DNA of 64,000 nucleotides from Marinobacter fuscus (GCF_003007675.1 NZ_PXNP01000103.1:124001-188000), one strand, 5' to 3'; counted from the stretch's first letter, positions 30,030 through 39,262 are shown. Numbers and translations: made by a program. Notes: generated by a model not told the origin, from the letters alone.

Positions 30030-32954
30030 TTACAGCTCCTGAATCGACAGCCCCAGGCCTTCTACCAGGCCGCGATTTTCCGGGCTGGTGACCACCGCCA
30101 CACTGGCCTGCTCCGGCGCCAGCCATTGCTTCGCAACCCGCTTGAGCTCATCGATCGACACCGACAGCACCCGCTCCCGGAACCTGACCCTTTGTTCCGG
30201 CGTACGACCGAACAATTGGTTGTGGAACGCGTGCCGGGCTGCTCCGGCCGGTGACCGGGGACGATCAAGCTGGCCAATCACGCCGAGAATGGCCTCTTCC
30301 AGAGACTGCTCATCGTGGGCTTCGCTCTGCAACCAGTTCAGCGCGGCTTCAAAATCGTCCAGCGTCTCTGCCAGGCGCGGATCCCGGTAGGAGAAGAACC
30401 GGAACACTCCATTCACGCTGTCTTGCCCAGCACCGCCACCATAGGCGCCGCCTTTTTCACGAATGGCCCGATGCAGATAACCGTTCCTCAGAAAACCACC
30501 CAATACCGTCAGGGCAGCGGCATCCGGATGGTCTACCGCCACCGTCGGATAGGCCTTGGCACAGAAGTTCACCTGCGTGGAGGTCAGCCAGGCTTCCCGG
30601 GTCTGATAGTTCACCGGGGCCATGTGCCAGGCGTTCGACTGCACGCCCTCCAGGCCCTGCCAGGCGGCTGCCAACTCATCCAGCATGGGTTGCAGCTGTT
30701 CTTCCTCGCCAATCAACAGGTACTGGCGGCTCTGGTTACGAATCTTGTCGTGCAGTGATGACAGCCGGGCGCAGAAGCCCACCAGCCCCTCTTCGGTTTT
30801 CAACTGCTTGTCCAGTTCTTTGGTACCGCGGATACCGGCCAGACCACCGAGGCGATAAGACAACCAGGCCCCGGAGCTCAACCCCTGGGCGGCGGCACCC
30901 ATGGCCAAGGCGTGACCACTGCCGGTGACCGCCTGCTCGCGCCGGGCACGGATCTGGGCAATAATTTCACGAATGCGGCCTTTTTCATCAAAGCGAACAC
31001 CGGTATACACGTCTTTCAGCAACCGGGTGAGCGCTTTGCTGTTCCGTGACAACGCCTTGCCGCTGAAGATCAGATAACCAGACATCGCCTGAACATCATC
31101 GATCTGGCCTTTGGCGGTAAAAGATGCACCAATGCCACCGGATTCGGCAGAAATCCGATCCTGCATTTGCAGGTAATCCAGATCCCCACAGCCCACTTCG
31201 GAAATCAACGTGGTGTAGAACGGCAGCAACAGCAACTCTTCTTCGCTCAACTCAGGCAGCGGCAACACAAGTTGCTGGTAGACCAGGCCGTTGGTGCCCC
31301 GGGCATAGAGCGTCGCGCCCACCTCGGCATCAAATCGCCCTTCCGGCTCCGGCATCTGCAGGGGCACATCGTCCAGACCAACCTTGGGCAGGATGGAGTC
31401 ATCGTCCTTACGCATCTGGCGCTCTTCCAGGGCCTTGGCGCGCTCAACAATTTCCGCCTTGTCAGCGTCTGTCAGCATGGCCTTACGCTTTGCCAGTGCC
31501 TCGCGGATGGCGTGCTGGCGACGATTCTCCAGCTGCTCATCCGGGCGCAGGGTCAGGGTTACCCGGTGCGCGTTATCGAGCAACTTACGTCGAATCAGGT
31601 TCGGCACATAGTCCGGATCCTTGATCTTCTCGCGTAGCGTTGCCAGTACCGGCTCCAGGTCCAGCAACTCGACCGGATCACCGCCATGCACCATAGGTGC
31701 GATGGCGCTCATGATCAGTTGCAGGCCATAGGGGAACTGGTCGCCGGCAATCTCCCGCTGGTGCAGTTCCAGTTGATGCAGTATGGCCTCGAGGCGCTCC
31801 TGACTGACGCCTTCCTCAACCACCTTTTGCAGAGTCGCCTCAACCAGTTGCTCAAGCTCCGCCCGGCGTTCCGGCTCACTGCCCTCGATACCGCAGACAA
31901 AGGTCATTTCACGGTTGGAGTCTTCGAGACCGCACATCGGGGACGGCGCATGGCCCAGATCTGTGGTTTCCAGCGCCCGCATCAGCGGCGACGCACTGTT
32001 CTCCAGCAGAACCGACGACAATAACTGGCCCTCAAGATTCTCCTGCAGGTCGAAACTGTGGCCCAGCAACCACCCCATCACAATATGGGTCTTGGCATCG
32101 GTGCCTTCACCTTCGTTAACGGCATAGCCCTGCTCTACCCGAACCGGCGCAAACAGCCGCTTCTCATCCTTTACCGGTAGTTCGATATCCAGCCGGTCAA
32201 AGCGATTCAGCGCCAACGCCTCGAATTTCTCATGGTGCTCCCGGGCAGGAATGTTGCCATAGGTAGCAAAGATGGCATTGCTCGGGTGGTAGTGGTGGCG
32301 ATAGAACTGCAACAAATCGTCGTAGTTCAGGTCGACAATATGATCGGGCTCGCCGCCGCTGTTGTAATGATAGGTGGTGGTCGGGAACAGATGGCTGCTC
32401 AGGTTCTGCCAGAGTTGCGAGGTTGGCGAGCTCATGGCGCCTTTCATTTCGTTGTAGACAACGCCGCGGTAGACCAGATCACTGGTGGGGTCATCCGGCT
32501 TTTCAAACTCAAGCCGGTGGCCTTCCTGGGCAAAATCCAGACGATCCAGCTTGGAGAAGAAGACCGAATCCAGGTACACCGTCAGCAGATTGTCAAAGTC
32601 TTTCCGATTCATGCTGGCGAAGGGATACGCCGTCCAGTCGCTGCTGGTAAAGGCGTTCATGAACGTGTTCAGCGAACGCCGGATCATCATGAAAAACGGA
32701 TCCCGTACCGGAAAACGCTCACTACCGCACAGGGCTGTGTGCTCCAGAATATGAGCCACACCGGTGGAATCCATCGGAAAAGTGCGCAGTGCAACGAAAA
32801 ACACGTTTTCGTCGTTGTCTGCTGCCAGATGCAGGTGGCGGGCACCGGTTTTTTTGTGGCGGTACTCTTCAACCTCCAGGTTGAGTGTGCCAATCCGGTG
32901 ACTGCGAAGCTTTTCAAAAGCCGGATGGATTGCGTTATCAGTCTCTGCAGCCAT
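30030..32954 (-). CDS. M16C family zinc metallopeptidase (presequence protease-like)
   Basis: A 974-residue soluble metallopeptidase of the PreP/insulinase group. The inverted zinc motif HILEH in STGVAHILEHTALCGSERF lies at about residues 65-69. The catalytic half and the inactive half (GGFLRNGYLHRAIREKGGAYGGGAG near residues 820-845) are both present, so the clamshell is complete. Eukaryotic PreP degrades cleaved targeting peptides; bacterial relatives probably break down peptides, but the substrate is unknown. The ATG at 32954 with AGGA upstream is preferred over a frame extending 71 codons further that overlaps the next gene. No signal peptide is evident. Confidence 0.9.
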   Translation of the reverse strand: MAAETDNAIHPAFEKLRSHRIGTLNLEVEEYRHKKTGARHLHLAADNDENVFFVALRTFPMDSTGVAHILEHTALCGSERFPVRDPFFMMIRRSLNTFMNAFTSSDWTAYPFASMNRKDFDNLLTVYLDSVFFSKLDRLDFAQEGHRLEFEKPDDPTSDLVYRGVVYNEMKGAMSSPTSQLWQNLSSHLFPTTTYHYNSGGEPDHIVDLNYDDLLQFYRHHYHPSNAIFATYGNIPAREHHEKFEALALNRFDRLDIELPVKDEKRLFAPVRVEQGYAVNEGEGTDAKTHIVMGWLLGHSFDLQENLEGQLLSSVLLENSASPLMRALETTDLGHAPSPMCGLEDSNREMTFVCGIEGSEPERRAELEQLVEATLQKVVEEGVSQERLEAILHQLELHQREIAGDQFPYGLQLIMSAIAPMVHGGDPVELLDLEPVLATLREKIKDPDYVPNLIRRKLLDNAHRVTLTLRPDEQLENRRQHAIREALAKRKAMLTDADKAEIVERAKALEERQMRKDDDSILPKVGLDDVPLQMPEPEGRFDAEVGATLYARGTNGLVYQQLVLPLPELSEEELLLLPFYTTLISEVGCGDLDYLQMQDRISAESGGIGASFTAKGQIDDVQAMSGYLIFSGKALSRNSKALTRLLKDVYTGVRFDEKGRIREIIAQIRARREQAVTGSGHALAMGAAAQGLSSGAWLSYRLGGLAGIRGTKELDKQLKTEEGLVGFCARLSSLHDKIRNQSRQYLLIGEEEQLQPMLDELAAAWQGLEGVQSNAWHMAPVNYQTREAWLTSTQVNFCAKAYPTVAVDHPDAAALTVLGGFLRNGYLHRAIREKGGAYGGGAGQDSVNGVFRFFSYRDPRLAETLDDFEAALNWLQSEAHDEQSLEEAILGVIGQLDRPRSPAGAARHAFHNQLFGRTPEQRVRFRERVLSVSIDELKRVAKQWLAPEQASVAVVTSPENRGLVEGLGLSIQEL

Positions 32955-33053
32955 TAATAAATCCTGTGTATAGAACGATTGGAGAATTACAGGGTAACAC
33001 GTAGTATCGGATATCATGCACGGAACGGACTCAACAAGGTAGCACGGCAAGCA

Positions 33054-33515
33054 ATGACACAACGCACACCCGATAATAGACAGATCGAAGCCCCGGAAGT
33101 TGCCGCTTGGTGGGCCGAGAGGCGCCAGTACCTCGAACGGATACGAAAGGTACCGGAGCTCCGCCAAAAATTCTGGCGAGAGGCGCTTTTCTACATTATC
33201 CGTCGCCTGCTCTGGTCTTTCGGATTCTTTCCGGTATTTATCGCTTTCTGGTTGCCGTTTGTTCTGGCCAGCTTCAACCCGGTGGTTATGGCCAACGACC
33301 TCATCCCGCTGCTGCAGGCGTTCATCGATTCAAACCCTGAACAACAAGCCAACAGCATCAGTACACTTCTGATCGCCTGGCTATCTATAGGTTCGTTCTT
33401 TCTGGTTTTTGATTTTGTGCTGACGCCCTTTCGGTCGCCTTATCAATACGAAGCCGATGTGTACATGAAATCCTGGGAGCAGCTCAACCATGACCAGCTT
33501 CCGGAGAAAACGTGA
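33054..33515 (+). CDS. Small membrane protein of unknown function
   Basis: No family is recognised. The 153-residue product has two clear hydrophobic helices at about residues 50-72 (IIRRLLWSFGFFPVFIAFWLPFVL) and 100-122 (STLLIAWLSIGSFFLVFDFVL), with a charged N-terminal part rich in Arg and Glu and a short polar C-terminus, suggesting a hairpin in the inner membrane with both ends in the cytoplasm. The ATG at 33054 is chosen; the frame opens upstream in the region between divergent genes. It is divergent from the M16 peptidase and precedes the PEGA/MORN gene. Confidence 0.65.
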   Translation: MTQRTPDNRQIEAPEVAAWWAERRQYLERIRKVPELRQKFWREALFYIIRRLLWSFGFFPVFIAFWLPFVLASFNPVVMANDLIPLLQAFIDSNPEQQANSISTLLIAWLSIGSFFLVFDFVLTPFRSPYQYEADVYMKSWEQLNHDQLPEKT

Positions 33516-33629
33516 CCTGACCGGCATTCTGGCTAACTCCAGTCACTTTCTGTTACATAACGTTGCGATGAGTGGTTAAGATGATTTCATAACAAAGCAT
33601 CCGGAACGATGGGATCAAGAGGTTTTGTC

Positions 33630-34949
33630 ATGGTCGATGTAAGGCCACTGCTGTTCGCTAATGCACTCGCACTCATGCTGCTGGTTACTGCTGGCTTTGC
33701 ATCCGTACACAATCATCTGCCAGCAGCAGAGCACTTTACTGCAACGCCGCCCGAACCCGTCGAAATCCCGGCTATTGTCCGCGCCGACACCACCACACCG
33801 GTCGACATAAATCGCAGCCAGAAAGACCGGCCATCCCCTCCGGCAACGGCCACTGAAGCAGCCCCACCGCCAAAACCGGAGCAAAAACCGTCAGTAACAG
33901 AGGTGTCAGCTTTTATTGCGCCGGAAACAACCCCCTATCCAGTATCCGCACCTGTACCTGTCGAAGCGAAAAATGTGCAACCGGAGGTGCTGCAAGAGCC
34001 AACACCCGAGCCACCCACCACGGGCGATCTGGTGATTCGTTCCAATGTGGTTGGCGACCAGGTCACCATCAACGGCAAGGACTACGGAGCCACCAGGCTG
34101 GATCTGGAGTTAGCACCAGGAAATTACGATATCCGCATCGAAAAACCGGGCTACCAACCCTGGCGAACCCAGCTGGCACTCGAAGCCGGAGATGCGCATA
34201 CCCTGGTGGGGCGTCTGGAAGCCCTTACCCATGTCAATTACCGCAACGGTGAATGGGTGGGTGGTATCCAAACCGGCGATGGCAGCTGGCAGGACGAAAC
34301 CGGCCTGCGGTACGAGGGCCACTTTATCAACGGTAAATTTGATGGCCAGGGCACCGCGTGGTACGCCGACGGCAGCCGCTATGAAGGCGACTGGAACGGC
34401 GGTGCCCGCCATGGTGAGGGGCGCTGGCGCTCGGCCGATGGCACCACCTACACCGGACAGTTCCGCAACGATCAGTTTCACGGCGAGGGCACGCTTGCCC
34501 TGGCCAATGGCGACATTTTTACGGGCAACTGGCTGGCAGGCCAGTTGAGTGGCCGTGGCTCGTTGACCTCCGTCGACGGCATGCTCTACGTTGGCAGCTT
34601 CCGGAACGGCGAGTTTCATGGCCAGGGCGTACTGACCTACCCTGATGGCCGCACCTACGAGGGCGAATTCTCCAACGGTACATTTCATGGCAAGGGTTCG
34701 GAAGTCTTTGCAGACGGCAAGCGCTACAACGGGCAGTATATGGAAGGCCAGTTTCATGGCAAAGGCCTGTTGCAAAACCCGAACGGCAGCTCCATCGAGG
34801 CCACGTTCCGGCACGGCGAACCCTATGGCCAGGTACGGCTTACCACGGCCTCTGGCGAAATTTTTACGGCCCGCACGACAGAACCCGGCGTGTGCTACCG
34901 CGACAAGAGCTACCGGGCCACCCAGTGCCCTGCTCTGGAAGGCTGGTGA
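33630..34949 (+). CDS. Exported PEGA and MORN repeat protein
   Basis: A 439-residue protein, function unknown. From the N-terminus: a hydrophobic anchor or signal segment (about residues 5-25), a Pro/Glu-rich linker to about 130, a PEGA domain at about 132-198 (GDLVIRSNVVGDQVTINGKD to EKPGYQPWRTQL), and eight tandem 23-residue MORN repeats at about 228-411 of the YEGxFxNGxxHGxG type. Two cysteines near the C-terminus (GVCYRDK, ATQCPAL) could form a disulfide. The ATG at 33630 has AGAGG upstream; an ATG at 33609 in frame is an alternative. PEGA domains are common in surface proteins, and MORN repeats in proteins that touch membranes. A response-regulator gene follows in the same direction. Confidence 0.78.
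   Translation: MVDVRPLLFANALALMLLVTAGFASVHNHLPAAEHFTATPPEPVEIPAIVRADTTTPVDINRSQKDRPSPPATATEAAPPPKPEQKPSVTEVSAFIAPETTPYPVSAPVPVEAKNVQPEVLQEPTPEPPTTGDLVIRSNVVGDQVTINGKDYGATRLDLELAPGNYDIRIEKPGYQPWRTQLALEAGDAHTLVGRLEALTHVNYRNGEWVGGIQTGDGSWQDETGLRYEGHFINGKFDGQGTAWYADGSRYEGDWNGGARHGEGRWRSADGTTYTGQFRNDQFHGEGTLALANGDIFTGNWLAGQLSGRGSLTSVDGMLYVGSFRNGEFHGQGVLTYPDGRTYEGEFSNGTFHGKGSEVFADGKRYNGQYMEGQFHGKGLLQNPNGSSIEATFRHGEPYGQVRLTTASGEIFTARTTEPGVCYRDKSYRATQCPALEGW
34311..34862 (+). repeat. 69-bp coding repeats for eight MORN units
   Basis: Eight in-frame 23-codon units encode YxGxFxxGxxHGxGxxxxxDGxx patterns. They are diverged at the DNA level, so they are old repeats rather than a recent expansion. Confidence 0.75.
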
Positions 34950-35004
34950 TAACGGCCGACGAGGCATTCACGCTATTGCAGTAACCGATTGAGGCAGCAA
35001 CAAC

Positions 35005-36117
35005 ATGACCATCAAAAATGCCCTGCTGGTAGACGACTCCAAAGTAGCCAGGTTCGCCCTGAGCAAGCTGCTTGAAAGCCGTGACATGGAAGTCGAAATG
35101 GCAGGCTCTGCTGAAGAAGCGCTCGACTATCTCAACAGCAAGGCGAAGCCGGATGTCATTTTTATGGATCATCTGATGCCGGGTATGAGCGGCGTTGAGG
35201 CCATAAAGGTCATCAAGAACAACCCGGATACCGCTGGCATTCCGATAATCATGTGCACATCGAAGAAGTCATCCTCATTTATGGAGGAGGCACGCAACTT
35301 CGGAGTTTACAACATACTCACCAAGCCGCCGCACACGGAAAGCCTGAACCTGATTCTGGATCAGTTGGCCAGCGATGCTGACGAAGGCAGCCTGTCCGGG
35401 CCTGCACCTGGCCCCCGTGAAGCGGACCTCTCAGAGCCGGAGGCCGCTATTTTAGAAACAGCGGCAGAAGTGGCAACGGAAGGCCAGCCAGACACCGGCA
35501 TCGCTGCAGAGTTTCGGGAACAGGAAGTTCAGGCGGATCCGGCAGAAATGTCGCTGAGCAGTGAGCGAGTTGAACAGGTTGCCCGGTCTGCAGTGAAGAC
35601 CCAGATCAACAATCGTCTGCACGAACTGCTGGGCTCGCTTTTCGACGAGCAGTTCGACCATCTGAAACGGGCGCTGGAAGAAAGCAGAAGCCGCCAGGAA
35701 GCAGCCATCGAGGCCCGCTTGCAAGAGGTTATCCGCCTGCTCGAAGAGCGCAGCACCCACCTTCGGGATGAAGTCGCCGCCGAAGTAAACCTGAACCTTG
35801 CCCGGGAACTCTCGGCACTGAAGAAAGACCTGTCGAAAAATGCCGGGTTTACCCCGGATCATCTGGCAGAGCTCAAAGACCACATTACCAGCGTGCAAAC
35901 GATCGACACAGAGTTCTGGCAAACACTGCAATCTGAAGCCATTCAACAGGCCCACGAAATATCACGGGAAACCGCTGAAGACATTGCCCAGCGGACAATC
36001 GACTTGTATGTATCACAACAAAAGTCGGCTAATTCCCGCCTCTACACCATCGCGCTTGCAGTCAGCCTGGGAATCTTCAGCGTCGGCATTGCCTGGCTGG
36101 CCGGGTTGTTTAGCTAG
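35005..36117 (+). CDS. Response regulator with coiled coil and C-terminal membrane anchor
   Basis: A 370-residue protein. The CheY-like receiver covers residues 1-122 with acidic pocket D10/D11, phospho-acceptor D55 ([10 protein letters not shown]), T85 and K107, so it should be phosphorylatable. An acidic linker (about 125-185) leads to a long predicted coiled coil (about 190-335), and the protein ends in a hydrophobic helix (about residues 345-368, [23 protein letters not shown]). No DNA-binding or enzymatic output domain is present. The layout implies a receiver tethered to the inner membrane by its tail. No histidine kinase lies nearby. Partner and process unknown; the preceding PEGA/MORN protein is 55 bases upstream. 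Confidence 0.85.
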   Translation: MTIKNALLVDDSKVARFALSKLLESRDMEVEMAGSAEEALDYLNSKAKPDVIFMDHLMPGMSGVEAIKVIKNNPDTAGIPIIMCTSKKSSSFMEEARNFGVYNILTKPPHTESLNLILDQLASDADEGSLSGPAPGPREADLSEPEAAILETAAEVATEGQPDTGIAAEFREQEVQADPAEMSLSSERVEQVARSAVKTQINNRLHELLGSLFDEQFDHLKRALEESRSRQEAAIEARLQEVIRLLEERSTHLRDEVAAEVNLNLARELSALKKDLSKNAGFTPDHLAELKDHITSVQTIDTEFWQTLQSEAIQQAHEISRETAEDIAQRTIDLYVSQQKSANSRLYTIALAVSLGIFSVGIAWLAGLFS

Positions 36118-36320
36118 GCAACAGCTTAGCCCAATATCCGGGGGCGCATACGCGCGCTCCCGGGCCCTCCCTCACAGTAAGTCCTGGCTATCACCTCGTG
36201 CCGGAAACTGCGGATCCATGATGCGCCCACCCGGCGCTAAGATACGCCCCTGCGAACTGCTGAATGCCGCTAATTTTGCTAGACTTCTGCGATTGTGCAA
36301 CTTCACGCTCTGGAACCTTC

Positions 36321-37175
36321 ATGAACCATCTGTTTGTCGACAACCTGACCGTCATTGATTTCGCCTACCTGGATCCGAAACGGGGCCTGGTGGGAGAAAG
36401 CTGGATTGCCGATGTTGTACTGGGCGGGGAGCTGGATGAACAGGGCATGGTGTTCGATTTCAGCAACGTCAAACGCACCATCAAGCGGGTGATCGATGAG
36501 CGGGTAGACCATCGGCTGGTCATCCCCAGGGGCTACCCTGGCCTGCAATGGGACGAAGACCGGCCCGACACCTTCCGCTGGCAACTGGTCGACGGCAACT
36601 ATATTGAACACACCTCCCCCGACGAAGCGGTCGTCTGGTTATCGGCTGACCGGGTACTGCCCTCGGCCGTGGCGGAACTTCTGGAAAAAGAACTGAAAGC
36701 CGTGCTGCCCGGTAACGTAACCTCCATTGAAATAAATCTTCGGGAAGATGTGATCGAAGGCGCCTACTACCATTACGTGCATGGCCTGAAGAAGCACCTG
36801 GGCAACTGCCAGCGCATTGCCCACGGCCATCGCTCCCCGATTCGTATAGACCGCAACGGGCACCGTGATACAGGCCTGGAAAAGCACTGGGCGAAGCTCT
36901 GGGAAGATATCTACGTAGGCACCGAGGAAGATGTAACTCGCCGGTTTGTGGAAGGTAACGGCGAGGCCTACATCAGCTTCGAGTATGAAGCCAACCAGGG
37001 CGAGTTCGCCCTCACCCTGCCGGAAAGCCGGGTCTACATGCTGGCCACCGACACCACTGTAGAACTGATTGCCGCCCACATCGCCGACACCCTGCAAGCC
37101 GAATACCCCGGCGACAGTATCCGCGTAAAAGCCTACGAAGGCGTTGGCAAGGGCGCGATTGCCCACAGGGCCTAA
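36321..37175 (+). CDS. 6-pyruvoyl-tetrahydropterin synthase/QueD-like two-domain protein
   Basis: A 284-residue protein, over twice the length of QueD (about 120). Two T-fold units can be traced. The first (about 1-140) aligns with QueD but has VGES in place of the zinc-binding HGH; it keeps the catalytic-type VDH at residues 62-64. The second keeps a histidine pair at 151/154, Cys163 and AHGH at 167-170, which match QueD's zinc and catalytic cysteine motifs. QueD makes 6-carboxy-tetrahydropterin for queuosine. This protein may do the same with a shared site, or a different pterin reaction. The ATG at 36321 matches the domain start; an upstream ATG at 36264 is unsupported. Confidence 0.75.
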   Translation: MNHLFVDNLTVIDFAYLDPKRGLVGESWIADVVLGGELDEQGMVFDFSNVKRTIKRVIDERVDHRLVIPRGYPGLQWDEDRPDTFRWQLVDGNYIEHTSPDEAVVWLSADRVLPSAVAELLEKELKAVLPGNVTSIEINLREDVIEGAYYHYVHGLKKHLGNCQRIAHGHRSPIRIDRNGHRDTGLEKHWAKLWEDIYVGTEEDVTRRFVEGNGEAYISFEYEANQGEFALTLPESRVYMLATDTTVELIAAHIADTLQAEYPGDSIRVKAYEGVGKGAIAHRA

Positions 37176-37176
37176 A

Positions 37177-37204
37177 GGGTCTGACCCCGAATGGGGTCTG
37201 ACCC
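37177..37204. repeat. GGGTCTGACCC palindrome pair (REP-like)
   Basis: Two copies of the palindromic core GGGTCTGACCC (37177-37188 and 37193-37204) sit directly after the stop codon of the QueD-like gene. Confidence 0.7.
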
Positions 37205-37266
37205 ACCCCAAAGTAACACCAACACCATTCAACTTGGTATCAGGCTCAACCTTGGTAAAGGAAGGT

Positions 37267-37296
37267 AGGGTCTGACCCTGTTCGGGGTCAGACCCT
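37267..37296. repeat. REP-like hairpin of two GGGTC-GACCC cores
   Basis: AGGGTCTGACCC (37267-37278) and GGGTCAGACCCT (37285-37296) form a perfect 12-bp stem with a six-base loop. It is the same element type as at 45485 and 48393. Confidence 0.7.
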
Positions 37297-37304
37297 TAAA
37301 AACA

Positions 37305-37330
37305 AAAAAACCGCCCGAAGGCGGTTTTTT
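37305..37330. terminator. Bidirectional terminator between QueD-like gene and tRNA-Glu
   Basis: A-run, stem CCGCC / GGCGG with CGAA loop, and T-run. It can end the plus-strand QueD-like transcript and the minus-strand tRNA operon. Confidence 0.85.
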
Positions 37331-37366
37331 GATGGCTATCCGGTGGACTAAACCGTCAAGCCTAAT

Positions 37367-37442
37367 TGGCGTCCCCTAGGGGGTTCGAACCCCTGTTGCC
37401 GCCGTGAAAGGGCGGAGTCCTAGGCCACTAGACGAAGGGGAC
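37367..37442 (-). tRNA. tRNA-Glu (anticodon TTC)
   Basis: The minus strand reads GTCCCCTTCGTC as acceptor start, an anticodon loop CTTTCAC with TTC, a GGTTCGAACCC T-arm, and an encoded CCA end. The length is 76 bases. It follows tRNA-Ala by seven bases and is downstream of gltX, the gene for its own aminoacyl-tRNA synthetase. Confidence 0.97.
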
Positions 37443-37449
37443 TAGAAAT

Positions 37450-37525
37450 TGGTGGAGCCAGGCGGGATCGAACCGCCGACCTCAACACTGCCAGTGTTGC
37501 GCTCTCCCAGCTGAGCTATGGCCCC
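37450..37525 (-). tRNA. tRNA-Ala (anticodon GGC)
   Basis: The minus strand reads GGGGCCATAGCTCAGCTGGG, then the anticodon arm CAACA-CTGGCAG-TGTTG giving GGC, the T-arm GGCGGTTCGATCCCGCC and an encoded CCA. The length is 76 bases. A promoter stands just upstream. Confidence 0.97.
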
Positions 37526-37538
37526 TCAACGGATGCGT

Positions 37539-37567
37539 ATATTAAGGATCGCCCCCTGGGTCGTCAA
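37539..37567 (-). promoter_or_regulatory. Sigma-70 promoter for tRNA-Ala/tRNA-Glu
   Basis: On the minus strand TTGACG (37567-37562) and TAATAT (37544-37539) are separated by exactly 17 bases, giving a start near 37532, a few bases before tRNA-Ala. This lets the tRNAs be made independently of gltX. Confidence 0.75.
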
Positions 37568-37641
37568 CCGTTAATTTCCACTTTTTTTCACTTTTCTGAA
37601 CATCCCTGCTCAATCCGTTCACTTCTTGCACAAAGCGGTTA

Positions 37642-39123
37642 TTAAACCGCCAAAGCTGCGTACTCTTTCTCGACTTTCTTGGTTTCTTTCTTGGAAAAAC
37701 CGCCCATCACCTCTAGCGCATGGCGTAAACGGGCACGGGTCATGTCCGGCCCCAGCAGTGCCATGGAGTCCATAACCGACCAGGAATTGGGCGTTCCAGC
37801 AATAGCGACGAAGATCGAGAACATGAAGTCCCCCATCTTCAAGTCCATCGCCTTGGCCAACGCCTTGATGTCGGCAAAGATGGTGTCCTTGCCCCAGTGC
37901 CGCTGAGCCTCAAGCTTCCACAGGGTAAACTGCAACACCCTCCGGATCTGGGCCTCTTCCAGTTTGTTATGGGCGAAATCCTCAGGCTTCAGACTCAACA
38001 TACCACTGAACATGAACTGCGCCATAGGCGCGACATCGGCAAACACCTCTGCCCGGCCCTTGATGTGCGGCACGACAGCCTTCAGGGCGTCTTTATTGAA
38101 CCACCACTGCTGCAGTCGGGCCATGAACTGCTCGTCGCTCAGCTCATCACGAATCCACTGACCGTTCAGCCAGCGCAGTTTCTCCACATCAAACACCGGC
38201 CCACCCAGGGAGACCCGCTGAATGTCGAAGTTCTCGATCATCTCATCCAGGGTGAACTTCTCCCGCTCGTCCGGCATAGACCAACCCATTCGGCCCAGGT
38301 AGTTCGTCACCGCCTCCGGCAAAAAGCCCATGCGCTCATAAAAATTGATGCTGGTGGGGTTCTTGCGCTTGGAGAGCTTGCTCTTGTCCGGGTTGCGCAG
38401 CAGCGGCAGGTGGCACAATTCGGGCATGTCCCAGCCAAAGTACTGGTACAACAACTTATGCTTGGGCGCAGAGTTGATCCATTCCTCACCCCGAAGAACA
38501 TGGGTGATCTCCATCAGGTGATCATCCACCACGTTCGCCAGATGGTAGGTCGGCATACCATCGGATTTCAGCAGAATCTGACAATCCACCTGGGCCCAAT
38601 CGATTTCAATGGTGCCCCGAAGCATGTCCTGAATCTCGCAGACCCCCTCGTCCGGCACTTTCATCCGGATGACATAGCTCTCGCCCGCATCAAGGCGGCG
38701 TTTCACCTCCTCCGCGGGCAACTCCAGGTTGCCCTTGATACCCGGGTTAAGGCCCTGCGCCTTGCGCTCTTCACGGATGGCATCCAGCTCTTCCGGAGTA
38801 CGAAAGCAATAAAAGGCGTGGCCTGCGGTTACCAGGTCCTCGGCATACTGGGCATACATGTGCTTGCGCTCAGACTGACGGTAAGGGCCATGGGGACCGC
38901 CTACATCGGGGCCTTCATCCCAGTTCAGCCCCAGCCAGCGCAATGCGGTGAGAATATCCTGCTCAGACTCGGCGGTACTGCGAGCCTGATCCGTATCTTC
39001 AATGCGAAGAATGAACTGACCGCCATGCTGACGGGCAAAACACAGGTTGAACAGGGCCACATAGGCGGTGCCAACGTGTGGATCACCGGTTGGCGACGGG
39101 GCAATTCGAGTACGTACAGTCAT
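37642..39123 (-). CDS. gltX: Glutamyl-tRNA synthetase
   Basis: GltX charges tRNA-Glu. The 493-residue class I synthetase has the HIGH-type motif as [19 protein letters not shown] (residues about 9-27) and the KMSKS-type loop as [12 protein letters not shown] (about residue 245). Length is normal for the bacterial discriminating or near-discriminating enzyme. The C-terminal anticodon-binding half has no visible break. tRNA-Ala and tRNA-Glu genes follow on the same strand. The region upstream is shared with divergent znuA and holds a Zur-type operator. Confidence 0.97.
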   Translation of the reverse strand: MTVRTRIAPSPTGDPHVGTAYVALFNLCFARQHGGQFILRIEDTDQARSTAESEQDILTALRWLGLNWDEGPDVGGPHGPYRQSERKHMYAQYAEDLVTAGHAFYCFRTPEELDAIREERKAQGLNPGIKGNLELPAEEVKRRLDAGESYVIRMKVPDEGVCEIQDMLRGTIEIDWAQVDCQILLKSDGMPTYHLANVVDDHLMEITHVLRGEEWINSAPKHKLLYQYFGWDMPELCHLPLLRNPDKSKLSKRKNPTSINFYERMGFLPEAVTNYLGRMGWSMPDEREKFTLDEMIENFDIQRVSLGGPVFDVEKLRWLNGQWIRDELSDEQFMARLQQWWFNKDALKAVVPHIKGRAEVFADVAPMAQFMFSGMLSLKPEDFAHNKLEEAQIRRVLQFTLWKLEAQRHWGKDTIFADIKALAKAMDLKMGDFMFSIFVAIAGTPNSWSVMDSMALLGPDMTRARLRHALEVMGGFSKKETKKVEKEYAALAV

Positions 39124-39201
39124 GAATCCATCCTGAAAATAAGTGGCCGGTTGATAAAGCGGGCATTATACCGGCCCTCCCGCTTTTTCGCATGACCGGC
39201 T

Positions 39202-39236
39202 TTTGCATCCTCCCACAACGCTGTTATATTATAACA
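39202..39236 (+). promoter_or_regulatory. znuA promoter with Zur-type operator
   Basis: A perfect 15-base palindrome TGTTATA-T-TATAACA (39222-39236) matches the gammaproteobacterial Zur consensus. It covers a likely -10 (TATATT, 39225-39230), with TTTGCA (39202-39207) 17 bases upstream as -35. Zinc-loaded Zur would block this promoter. Confidence 0.82.
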
Positions 39237-39262
39237 TTACACACATCAGGAACGACTACTCC

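Noticed and set aside
37897..39195. Plus-strand frame of 432 codons opposite gltX
   Set aside because: Antisense to an essential synthetase with all motifs; no family resemblance.
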